Positions 9,790-16,980 of a stretch of 64,000 nt of DNA are shown here, piece after piece. Every line of letters starts with the position of its first letter. Positions within the stretch are counted from its first letter, which is position 1. The DNA is from Bacteroidia bacterium (lineage in GTDB: Bacteria > Bacteroidota > Bacteroidia > NS11-12g > UBA9320): contig JADLGN010000005.1 in the NCBI GenBank assembly GCA_020849295.1, positions 186,001 to 250,000 of the forward strand. Direction: 5' to 3'. Below the pieces are notes generated by a model. It was not told the origin of the DNA and searched no databases. It saw only the letters and a program-made list of their open reading frames with translations. A program made the translations under genes and the position numbers.

Positions 9790-10219
9790 TTACTCAAGCA
9801 TCAATTTATAATTTATTGTTTGATTGTTTTTAGGATTTATAATTCTTAAAAAATATATTCCTCTTGAGCATTGAGAAGTATTAATATCTATACTTTGAGT
9901 TGTAATAAATGATGATATTTGTTTTCCATACATGTCATTTAAATAAATTATAAGTTCATCATTATTACTTTGAGGTATATCTACAAAAAACCTATCATTT
10001 ACAGGATTAGGATAAATAGTAATTTTATTTAACAAATTAAAGTTTATATTATCAGTTTTGAGGTGTATTATATTTTCAAATGTATCAGTTCCGCACAGAT
10101 TCGTTACAAAAAGTATTGCTATTTATAATTATGAAATTGCTTAATTCCGAAACCTGTCCGTTTAGCAAAAAATTATTATTATCAAATTTCAACTCAGGGA
10201 TTAATTTCTGTAAATTCAT
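9790..10219 (-). pseudogene. Decayed T9SS-sorted secreted protein remnant (frameshifted)
   Basis: The 3' part encodes a clear T9SS type A sorting domain (ITIYPNPVNDRFF, MYGKQISSF, SRGIYFLRI), preceded in the same frame by LFVTNLCGTDTFEN, which looks like the end of a PKD-like module. That frame is stopped at about 10117. A different frame, from ATG 10219, carries NLQKLIPELKFDNNNFLLNG and reads into the same region, ending in a stop just past it. The two frames meet at the CTTTTTG run near 10103-10110, suggesting a frameshift in an already truncated gene. No signal peptide remains. Only a TTG is available as start for the intact 81-aa end, so I call it a remnant. Confidence 0.55.
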
Positions 10220-10341
10220 ACCCTTGCTGGTATAGATTATTGCTACAAATTAATTGTAATTGTTTAAAAAATAATAACATTAATGCAACTTATATTCATT
10301 GCAAAGAGTGGATACGAAACAAGGCGGGGTATTTACAGTAT

Positions 10342-10977
10342 TTATCTTGTAGTCTCTACTGCTTCATATACTACAAGTAAATGTGCAAAATCAGAGCCCC
10401 AATTATCATTTTCTTCAAAATATAGATATTCTAAAATTGTAGGATGTTTTTTTGAATAGCCTAATGCAGGGATAAAGTATTCGGTATAATTTTGATGTTT
10501 TATTGAGAACAAACTATCTTTATAATCCAATGATATAATCCAGGTACTTGTTGCCATTTTATCTGCATAATTCATAAAAAGCATAAGTAAACCTTGTGCA
10601 TTTACAAACAAAGCCTTTTTCGTAATCAAATACTGCATACATTCTTCTGTAGTTTCCTTGTTATTAAGAGGCACAAGTTTAATATTATATTTTTTGCCGG
10701 GTATAAAATTGTTTGAAGATTTAGAAAAGTTTCTATCGGTAAAAGCACCAATTATACTTACTGTAGATGAGTATTTTGCAACAAATGTATCTATTATAGT
10801 ATTAAAATTATAGTCATTAGGTACTGTAATAGTAAATTCTATTGAAGGATCACCAAATTTAATTCCGGTTTTTTTTAAAATTAACTTTGGATTATCTGTA
10901 ATTCGGTTTTTTGGAGTAAAACAACTTAAAAATATTATACTGATACTGAAAATAAATAAGTAAATTCTTGTTTTCAT
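10342..10977 (-). CDS. Putative lipoprotein of unknown function
   Basis: A 211-aa protein with a lipoprotein signal: short basic start MKTR, hydrophobic core, then lipobox IIFLSC with Cys19. I do not recognise the mature domain. It contains a segment around 45-75 that looks like alternating beta strands (SIEFTITVPNDYNFN) and no catalytic motif. It lies downstream of a strong palindromic terminator that separates it from the 301-aa secreted protein gene, so it probably has its own promoter. It belongs to the accessory patch of exported proteins between ileS and the WG-repeat gene. Confidence 0.7.
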   Translation of the reverse strand: MKTRIYLFIFSISIIFLSCFTPKNRITDNPKLILKKTGIKFGDPSIEFTITVPNDYNFNTIIDTFVAKYSSTVSIIGAFTDRNFSKSSNNFIPGKKYNIKLVPLNNKETTEECMQYLITKKALFVNAQGLLMLFMNYADKMATSTWIISLDYKDSLFSIKHQNYTEYFIPALGYSKKHPTILEYLYFEENDNWGSDFAHLLVVYEAVETTR

Positions 10978-10996
10978 TCTTTTAACAAAAATAAAT

Positions 10997-11028
10997 AAGG
11001 CAAAATATTTTTAAAAATATTTTGCCTT
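10997..11028 (-). terminator. Perfect 16-bp-arm palindrome, likely terminator
   Basis: A perfect 32-bp inverted repeat (arms begin AAGGCAAAATATTTTT) sits 27 bases after the stop of the 301-aa gene. On the minus strand it is followed by a T-rich tract (TTATTTATTTTTG), consistent with intrinsic termination of that gene. The symmetry would let it work in both directions. Confidence 0.65.
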
Positions 11029-11055
11029 TTATCTGATAAGTTATATGTAACTATA

Positions 11056-11961
11056 TTATCGAATAATAAGTTTTTCTTTTTTAAGTAGAGAACCATACGA
11101 ATCTTGAATTTCAATAATATATATACCTGATTCAATATTTTTTAGAGATATATTATTTTCAGTATTTGTAAAATTTTCATTAATAATAATTTTACCATTT
11201 ATATCAAATATTTTAACAATATGTCTAAAATTTAAATTTTTAATGGGCACTTGGAATGTAATTTTTAGTTCATCAGAATTTTTATTTAATGGATTTGGGT
11301 AAATTTTTATTTTTATTTCATCTGATGAAAAAAATTCTTTATCTTCTTCAATTCCTAAATTTCTTTTGAATAAAGAATTTAAATCACTTTCTAACTCACT
11401 TATTGAAAGGTTTACTGAATACCCTCCATTTTCATTTTGATTATTTATAAACAGAGTATCATTTGTATAAACTAATGGAAACACCTTTATTTCTAATCTA
11501 TTATTAATGTTGTCAAAATAAAATTTGTAAGCCCACCCGTTTGTATTCCATGTTACCGGAATTTGAAAATAATGGGCAATAACAGAAATATTGGTATCTA
11601 ATTTTGAATATGCTCGAAACCGACCAGTAACTAATTCATCACATGCTACAAATAGATTACTATTTTCATACAAGCAATTTGCTTCTTTTGCTAAATCAAT
11701 TCTATTTTGATTTGCAAATCCTTCAAGTTGATATGATGTACAAGTCACTTGATGATTATTACCATTTGCATCCTTACACCAGTACTGATTCAAACAAGGG
11801 TTTGTAGTTTGTTCTGAAATCCAAGATGTACCACCTCCACACGCAGTTGGTAATGTTAATTTAGCGAAATAAGTAATTTTTGGTCTTGAATAAGTAATAC
11901 TTGTAATAAATAATGCTAATATAAAAAATAGTGATTTTAAAATTTGAATAGTTTTTTTCAT
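11056..11961 (-). CDS. Secreted protein with C-terminal T9SS sorting domain
   Basis: A 301-aa protein with signal peptide (MKKTIQILKSLFFILALF, cut near TYS) and a T9SS type A domain at about 215-301 (KIKIYPNPLN, VKIFDINGKII, IESGIYIIEI), so it should cross the outer membrane by the type IX system. The middle (30-205) is unrecognised. It has an early Cys-rich stretch (ACGGGTSWISEQTTNPC, YWCKDANGN, VTC) suggesting disulfides. The first 13 coding bases and about 315 bases upstream are nearly identical to the start region of the 143-aa secreted gene at 13587-14018, so the two share a duplicated leader. Confidence 0.8.
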   Translation of the reverse strand: MKKTIQILKSLFFILALFITSITYSRPKITYFAKLTLPTACGGGTSWISEQTTNPCLNQYWCKDANGNNHQVTCTSYQLEGFANQNRIDLAKEANCLYENSNLFVACDELVTGRFRAYSKLDTNISVIAHYFQIPVTWNTNGWAYKFYFDNINNRLEIKVFPLVYTNDTLFINNQNENGGYSVNLSISELESDLNSLFKRNLGIEEDKEFFSSDEIKIKIYPNPLNKNSDELKITFQVPIKNLNFRHIVKIFDINGKIIINENFTNTENNISLKNIESGIYIIEIQDSYGSLLKKEKLIIR

Positions 11962-12276
11962 TGTATATAATTTTTTTTTAAAAAAGTTTATGCCTACTAA
12001 ACTGGGGTATCGGCACTCCCATAAGTTAGTTTAATGTTCATAACAGCAAAGTTATTTTTTTTCATGTAATTTTTAATTGTGATTGGTTCTTTAATTTGTA
12101 CCTCCTTTCTTTTATTTAATTTGTTAATTTTATAATTATCACTGCATATATATATATATACCTTACAAACCAAATATTTTTACAAAATATTTTATAAAAC
12201 ATTGAAAAACAATACCAATAATTTTTCTTGCCTTTTTAGGAGTAGATTATAAAGGGTAAATTATCTGTTGGTTGGT
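11948..12276 (-). repeat. 330-bp duplicated leader, copy 1
   Basis: This 329-base block runs from codon 5 of the 301-aa secreted gene through its whole upstream region and is about 98% identical to 14005-14335. Differences I see are a TA-run length change (15 against 17 bases), two changes near 12051-12060, and single changes near 12119 and 12230. On the minus strand it holds a purine-rich AAAGGAGGT, a 22-codon frame (12065-11997) and an imperfect hairpin (CTAA..CT..GGG with CCC..AG..TTAG). It fills most of the 375-base gap between genes. The function is unknown; a promoter plus 5' leader is the simplest reading. Confidence 0.85.
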
Positions 12277-12336
12277 GGTTAGTTGTTTAGACTCGAGTAA
12301 AACTTGAAGTAAAGTAAGTAAAAACTAATTTCATAT

Positions 12337-13569
12337 TTATAAATTTGATTTTAAAATATAGTATTTAAGTTTATAAGTTTCCCAGTTATTTACATCAGGC
12401 ATTATAAATTCACTTAATGTTTTACCTATTAAACTATCATACATATCATAGCCATATACAAAAAAATAAGGTAATGAAATATTAAAATTCATATGATATA
12501 ATTCAACAGGGAAATCTTCATTCTTAACAATTTTATTATTAAATTTATTGAAGATTTTTAAATTTGAATCAATGTTTGAAAAGAGATTGTTTGTAAAATC
12601 GAAATATGAAAATACATATTCAAAGTTTTTTTCATTTGTTTTTTTTGTAATTATAAATCCAATTCTTGAATTATTAATAAAAAAACATTTTTTAATAAAA
12701 TTAATTGTATCAAGTTTAAAATAGGTACTTAATCTGTCGCCTGTAAAATTTCCAGGATAGAGATTCTTTATAGATATTTCAGTTTTTGAATCTATAATTT
12801 TGAAATTAAAATTAATATTTGTTTTTAAATCAAATCTAACTGTATCTAGTGACTCGATATCAAAAATAGTAATTATAAATTTTGTTGGAGAGGTGATTAA
12901 TATTTTTTTATCATAATAATCAATATATTTAGTACTTCCGTAATTAATGAAACATTGTTCGAAATCAGGCAATAAAAAATATTTTTTTAATTTTAATTTA
13001 TTATTATATATATATAAACCTATTGTATCTATTTTTTTGCTAATTACACATTGTTTACTAATATTAATTTTTCCAAATCCTGCATAATATTTTCCAATAT
13101 GATAAAAATATTTAAAAGATTCATCAAATTTTTTATAAATATCAATTATGCTCTTAATATAAATTTTAGAATTTCTTATTTTAAAAGAAATTAATACTTT
13201 ATTTTCAACAAATACATCAAATTCATCTTTATTTATTTCGTATGAATTATTAATTTTTAATGCACCATTTTTAATGTATTGTTTTAAAATATCTGGATAT
13301 TCAATTTCAAATGTTGATTCTACTACGTTTTTTTCATCAAACTCAATTTTATGTATTTTAAAATGAGTTTTTTTTTGGTTACTTCCAATTATTATTTGTC
13401 CTTGAAAAAAAGTGCTCTTAAAACTTGTTATATAATTTTCATATACAAATGGTGAATTTGTATTGAAATTGTTTAAAAGGTTTGTGTGTAATAAATTAAA
13501 CGAAAGTTGACCTTTAGCCTGGCTAAAAAAAAATATAATAATTCCGATCAAAAGTGTCAACTTTCGCAT
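12337..13569 (-). CDS. Hypothetical secreted protein, very Asn/Lys/Ile/Phe-rich
   Basis: A 410-aa protein with a signal peptide (MRKLTLLIGIIIFFFSQAKGQ). I do not recognise a domain. The mature part looks like repeated short beta strands, possibly a beta-propeller, but no clear repeat can be pinned down by eye. Its coding sequence is even more AT-rich than the core genes around it, fitting an accessory gene. It starts 17 bases after the stop of the 143-aa secreted gene on the same strand, so the two are probably co-transcribed from the copy-2 leader. No T9SS domain and no lipobox are seen. Confidence 0.65.
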   Translation of the reverse strand: MRKLTLLIGIIIFFFSQAKGQLSFNLLHTNLLNNFNTNSPFVYENYITSFKSTFFQGQIIIGSNQKKTHFKIHKIEFDEKNVVESTFEIEYPDILKQYIKNGALKINNSYEINKDEFDVFVENKVLISFKIRNSKIYIKSIIDIYKKFDESFKYFYHIGKYYAGFGKINISKQCVISKKIDTIGLYIYNNKLKLKKYFLLPDFEQCFINYGSTKYIDYYDKKILITSPTKFIITIFDIESLDTVRFDLKTNINFNFKIIDSKTEISIKNLYPGNFTGDRLSTYFKLDTINFIKKCFFINNSRIGFIITKKTNEKNFEYVFSYFDFTNNLFSNIDSNLKIFNKFNNKIVKNEDFPVELYHMNFNISLPYFFVYGYDMYDSLIGKTLSEFIMPDVNNWETYKLKYYILKSNL

Positions 13570-13586
13570 TTGAATTTAAAAATAAT

Positions 13587-14018
13587 TTAATAGTCGTTTC
13601 TGTCTAATGTCATTTCAACTTGGTTTGATGAATTGATAGACCATGTAGCAGTATAATGTCTAACAAAATTTTCACCACTAACTTGAACATTTAAAGTTAT
13701 TGAACCAGAATTTGTTCCTTGGTTAATTTCAACATCAGCTTGTGAAAATAATGAATTTGCAGCAAGTATGTCGTTCTCGTCTAAATTTCCAGGATCACCA
13801 CCAGGTGCAATACTTGAAGGACAAACCTCACATGTTGAAGAACATTCACAATTAATAACTCTTAAAATATCACCATTTGCAAGAGTGTAATCTGTAATTG
13901 TAGAAGAAAATCCTTCACAAGACTGATTAATAGGGTAATACCTAAAAATTATTGTTTTAGCATTTGATGTTAAAAATAAGAAGACTAAAAATAAAGATAG
14001 AATAATAGTTTTTTTCAT
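13587..14018 (-). CDS. Small Cys-rich secreted protein of unknown function
   Basis: A 143-aa protein with a signal peptide (MKKTIILSLFLVFLFLTSNA). The mature part has a Cys cluster (INCECSSTCEVCPSS) near residues 55-67 and a C-terminal half rich in alternating polar and hydrophobic residues ending LDRNDY, suggesting a small beta-sheet domain. No family recognised and no T9SS domain. It is first of a two-gene unit with the 410-aa protein and is preceded by copy 2 of the duplicated leader, which it shares with the 301-aa T9SS protein. Confidence 0.7.
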   Translation of the reverse strand: MKKTIILSLFLVFLFLTSNAKTIIFRYYPINQSCEGFSSTITDYTLANGDILRVINCECSSTCEVCPSSIAPGGDPGNLDENDILAANSLFSQADVEINQGTNSGSITLNVQVSGENFVRHYTATWSINSSNQVEMTLDRNDY

Positions 14019-14335
14019 TGTATATAATTTTTTTTTAAAAAAGTTTATGCCTACTAAACTGGGGTATCGGCACTCCCATAAGTTAGTTTAATGTTCATAA
14101 CAGCAAAGTCAATTTTTTTCATGTAATTTTTAATTGTGATTGGTTCTTTAATTTGTACCTCCTTTATTTTATTTAATTTGTTAATTTTATAATTATCACT
14201 GCATATATATATATATATACCTTACAAACCAAATATTTTTACAAAATATTTTATAAAACATTGAAAAACAATACCAATAATTTTTCTTACCTTTTTAGGA
14301 GTAGATTATAAAGGGTAAATTATCTGTTGGTTGGT
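14005..14335 (-). repeat. 330-bp duplicated leader, copy 2
   Basis: A 331-base near-identical partner of 11948-12276, placed the same way: it ends a few codons into the 143-aa gene (MKKTI shared) and extends upstream. The 22-codon frame is kept (14122-14054), with two codons different from copy 1 and no indel. The match stops sharply at GGTTGGT. The two copies are direct repeats about 2.06 kb apart and flank the 143-aa and 410-aa genes, so recombination between them could delete or amplify that pair. Confidence 0.85.
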
Positions 14336-14534
14336 AATATTTTTAAAAATATCTATCATACCCGCCACAGGTATCTGCCAAGAGCCACTTTGCAGTATAG
14401 CTGAGGCGAGACATTGGCTGGGAAGTTTATTTGTTTGTTTATTTTGGAGTGAGACTCGGGTTGGAAGAAAAGTAATTCTTTAACTTATAATCTAATCATA
14501 ATTGTAGAACAATGCTTTTCTTTTACCATTATTG
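14336..14534. other. Intergenic stretch with a GC-richer core
   Basis: No gene seen. Bases 14358-14430 are clearly richer in G+C than the surroundings (CCCGCCACAGGTATCTGCC, GCTGAGGCGAGACATTGGC) and could be a worn intergenic repeat element, but I find no second copy in the window. Confidence 0.3.
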
Positions 14535-14744
14535 CAAAAAAAGTAAAACCGAATGCAAGAAAAGTAAAATAGATTATAAAAAAAGTATAACCCAATGCAA
14601 AAAAAGTATAACCCAATGTAAAAAAAGTAAAATCGAATGCAAAAAAAGTATAACCCAATGTAAAAAAAGTAAAATCGAATGAAAGAAAAGTAAAATCAAT
14701 TATAAAAAAAGTAAAACCCAATGTAAGAAAAAGAAAAAATATTG
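14535..14744. repeat. Tandem array A, ten 21-bp units
   Basis: Ten consecutive 21-base units of the form (C/T)AAAAAAAGTAAAAYCSAATG cover 14535-14744. Units differ at a few positions, alternating between GTAAAA and GTATAA and between CCCAATG and TCGAATG. There are no unique spacers. As 21 is a multiple of three, the minus strand stays open across the array with a heptapeptide repeat (FTFFALGY-like), which explains the long but implausible ORF there. Confidence 0.9.
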
Positions 14745-14870
14745 ATGCTCGATGTAGCAAAATGAAGGCTCGATGTAGCCAAATGAATGCTCGATGCAGC
14801 CAAATGAAGGTTTGATGTAGCCAAATGAATGCTCGATGCAGCCAAATGAATGCTCGATGTAGTTAAATGA
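14745..14870. repeat. Tandem array B, six 21-bp units
   Basis: Six units of the form ATGCTCGATGYAGCCAAATGA cover 14745-14870. They begin exactly where array A ends and keep the same 21-base register, though the unit sequence is unrelated. Variation among units is low (ATG/AGG at the start, TGTAG/TGCAG inside, GTTAA in the last unit). The remaining bases to the next gene end at 14941 show nothing further. Confidence 0.9.
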
Positions 14871-14940
14871 AGCCAATCAAGGATTCAATCGGGTGTTCAA
14901 TACTTCCGGATGGTGATTTTATAAAGAAAGATTAAACAAA

Positions 14941-15657
14941 TTACATCTTTTTGTTTTTAAAAAGGTTGTATCTTAGAGCAAAGCCAATTGAAGCAAGCCT
15001 GCCTTCTTCATCTCTGTAATTGTCTTTTGTATAAGTATTCGGATTCAAATATCTGTTCAATTCATAATAATCATTTTTAAGTACTAGTAAACGAAGATAT
15101 GCCTTCGTAGAAAATCTGTTGCCAACCCACTGCAGATAAGGGGTAAAACCCAAATTTACATCCCATTTTACTTTCTCATATTCAGGGATATCTTGTCCTA
15201 CTGTATATTTTCTTGAGTCTGTTCTTAATATTGCGGTATTCCAGTCGGCACCCATATAAACCCCCATTATCTTCTTTTTATCAATTATTTTTTTTGCATA
15301 ACCTATAGCAAAAGAAGAAACTTTGAATTTTATATCGCGGTGTACAAGAGATTTTGTATTATCAACTCCTTCGGCAAAACCATAAGATTTGTTTATAGTA
15401 ATATCAAAATCAAACATAGATTTTCTAAAATAAACATCAGAATAAAAAGTAAAACCTCTGTAAACATTGGGCTTGCTCATTTTTGCCGATAGGTAAGAAC
15501 GGGTTTCATTATATCTGTCAAGCACAAAATTCATCCCCTTGTTTGACAAGTGGTAGCCAACATTATATCCAAATCCTACATTACCGCCTTGAGCATTAAT
15601 ATATTTAGGAATAGAAAATAATATAATAAAAGAAATTATCAGTGTTCTATTTTTCAT
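14941..15657 (-). CDS. Outer-membrane beta-barrel protein, function unknown
   Basis: A 238-aa protein with a signal peptide (MKNRTLIISFIILFSIPKYINAQ) and a mature part made of alternating hydrophobic strands with aromatic girdle residues (FGYNVGYHLS, RGFTFYSDVYF, MGVYMGADW, SIGFALRYNLF), ending in aromatic-rich strands as small 8- to 10-strand barrels do. No specific family recognised and no catalytic motif seen. It is a single gene with its own predicted promoter, divergent from the WG-repeat gene. Its product would sit in the outer membrane. Confidence 0.75.
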   Translation of the reverse strand: MKNRTLIISFIILFSIPKYINAQGGNVGFGYNVGYHLSNKGMNFVLDRYNETRSYLSAKMSKPNVYRGFTFYSDVYFRKSMFDFDITINKSYGFAEGVDNTKSLVHRDIKFKVSSFAIGYAKKIIDKKKIMGVYMGADWNTAILRTDSRKYTVGQDIPEYEKVKWDVNLGFTPYLQWVGNRFSTKAYLRLLVLKNDYYELNRYLNPNTYTKDNYRDEEGRLASIGFALRYNLFKNKKM

Positions 15658-15690
15658 ATTTTTATAGGGTAAATATTTTTTTTAAAAAAT

Positions 15691-15719
15691 CAAAAGTAAA
15701 GAAAAATATAGATTTTCAA
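15691..15719 (-). promoter_or_regulatory. Predicted promoter of the 238-aa barrel gene
   Basis: On the minus strand TTG (15719-15717) is followed after 18 bases by TACTTTTG (15698-15691), a full match to the TAnnTTTG -7 box with normal spacing. It lies about 33 bases ahead of the ATG at 15657. Confidence 0.5.
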
Positions 15720-15761
15720 TTATTGAATTTGTTTTAATATTGCTGCAATTTTTATAAAAAT

Positions 15762-16970
15762 TTGAAAATTAAAGCATTTTTTATCATTCAATTTTGTGTT
15801 TTCAATATTCAACTTTGGGCACAAAACCAATGGTACAGGGTAGATGAACCCGGTAGCAAAATTTGTTTTTTTGTTGATACTTCGGCAAGTGTTTGCAAAA
15901 TAGGTACTCATCTTAAAACCATCATAACCTACAGTTTTACAGAAAATCTTATTTGCATAAATTTCAAAAAAGATTATGATTTAACAGACAAATGGGGTTG
16001 CCTCAACGATAACGGCGATACTATAATCAATGGAAAATATCTTGAGCCTTTTTCTTTTTATAATGGTATAGCAAAAGTATCGGTCGAAGAAATTATTGAC
16101 AATAAAAGTGGCGAACTTACAGGTTATTATTGCAAATACATTGATAAAAAAGGAAATGAAATTTGTGATAAAAAATTTGAATCAGAATTCAGTTACGATA
16201 TGCTTGGCGATTGGGCTGTATGCAAATCAGGGAACTTCTGGTATATTTTATCAAAAAGAGGAAAATTAAAAGAACTATCTGTTGACTACGAATTTGTGTC
16301 GCCCTTTAGCGATGGTCTTGCTTGCTGCAAGAGAATTAATCAATATACTGCATACATTGATACCACTACATTTTCGGTGTTTGAAACATCAAACCAAAAC
16401 TTTATAGGCAATTTTACAAATGGATTTGCTCAATACTCGAGTATAGATGGCAAATTTGGCTTTATAAACAAAAAAGGCAAACCTGTAACCCAATGCATTT
16501 TTCAAAAGACCAAATCTTTCAGCCAAAACTTTGCGGCAGTAAAGCTGTACGACAAATGGGGATTTATTGATAATACAGGTAAAATTATTATAAAACCTGT
16601 TTTTGACGATGTACACTCCTATAGTGAAGAATTAGCAGGCGTAAAAATTAATGACAAATGGGGTTATACCGATAAAAGCGGAAAGATAGTTATACAAAAT
16701 AAATTTTCTGAAATAAAAGATTTTTATTCAAACATAGCTGCAGCAAAAGACACAAACGACAGATGGGGATATATTAACAAAAATGGTGAATGGCTAATCA
16801 AACCTCAGTTTGTTGATGCCGACAATTTTGATGCTAATGGATTTGCAATTGTACTATATACAGACCGTAATAGTTTTAAAAAGGGTATATTAAAACAAGA
16901 ACAAAAAGCTTTGATAAGCAAAAACGGCAAGATTGTATGGTACTCGGGAGAAAAACCGGTTTTGAAATAA
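15762..16970 (+). CDS. Secreted WG-repeat protein
   Basis: A 402-aa protein. The only start that yields the signal peptide (KIKAFFIIQFCVFNIQLWAQ) is TTG at 15762, as the frame is closed upstream without an ATG. The mature protein carries at least five WG repeats, each a strand-turn-strand unit with a Trp-Gly or Phe-Gly pair followed by GKxxIxPxFDxxxxFxxxxAxV: KWGCLND, KFGFINKKGK, KWGFIDNTGK, KWGYTDKSGK, RWGYINKNGE. By family these are periplasmic or surface binding proteins of unknown ligand. It ends 10 bases before the convergent exporter gene. Confidence 0.85.
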   Translation: MKIKAFFIIQFCVFNIQLWAQNQWYRVDEPGSKICFFVDTSASVCKIGTHLKTIITYSFTENLICINFKKDYDLTDKWGCLNDNGDTIINGKYLEPFSFYNGIAKVSVEEIIDNKSGELTGYYCKYIDKKGNEICDKKFESEFSYDMLGDWAVCKSGNFWYILSKRGKLKELSVDYEFVSPFSDGLACCKRINQYTAYIDTTTFSVFETSNQNFIGNFTNGFAQYSSIDGKFGFINKKGKPVTQCIFQKTKSFSQNFAAVKLYDKWGFIDNTGKIIIKPVFDDVHSYSEELAGVKINDKWGYTDKSGKIVIQNKFSEIKDFYSNIAAAKDTNDRWGYINKNGEWLIKPQFVDADNFDANGFAIVLYTDRNSFKKGILKQEQKALISKNGKIVWYSGEKPVLK

Positions 16971-16980
16971 AAGTATTTTT

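Noticed and set aside
11997-12065. 22-codon leader ORF as a gene (and 14054-14122 in copy 2)
   Set aside because: Conserved frame between two near-identical copies is weak evidence; there is no ribosome binding site at the right distance (the AAAGGAGGT lies about 35 bases away) and Bacteroidota rarely rely on one. Kept only within the leader finding.
14485-14760. 91-codon minus-strand ORF with a hydrophobic heptapeptide repeat (FTFFALGY-like)
   Set aside because: It is the translation of the 21-bp tandem array, which stays open because 21 is divisible by three; the start would be TTG inside the second array and there is no promoter or signal-peptide logic.
14535-14870. CRISPR array
   Set aside because: The units are directly adjacent without unique spacers, the unit changes midway, and no cas gene is in the window.
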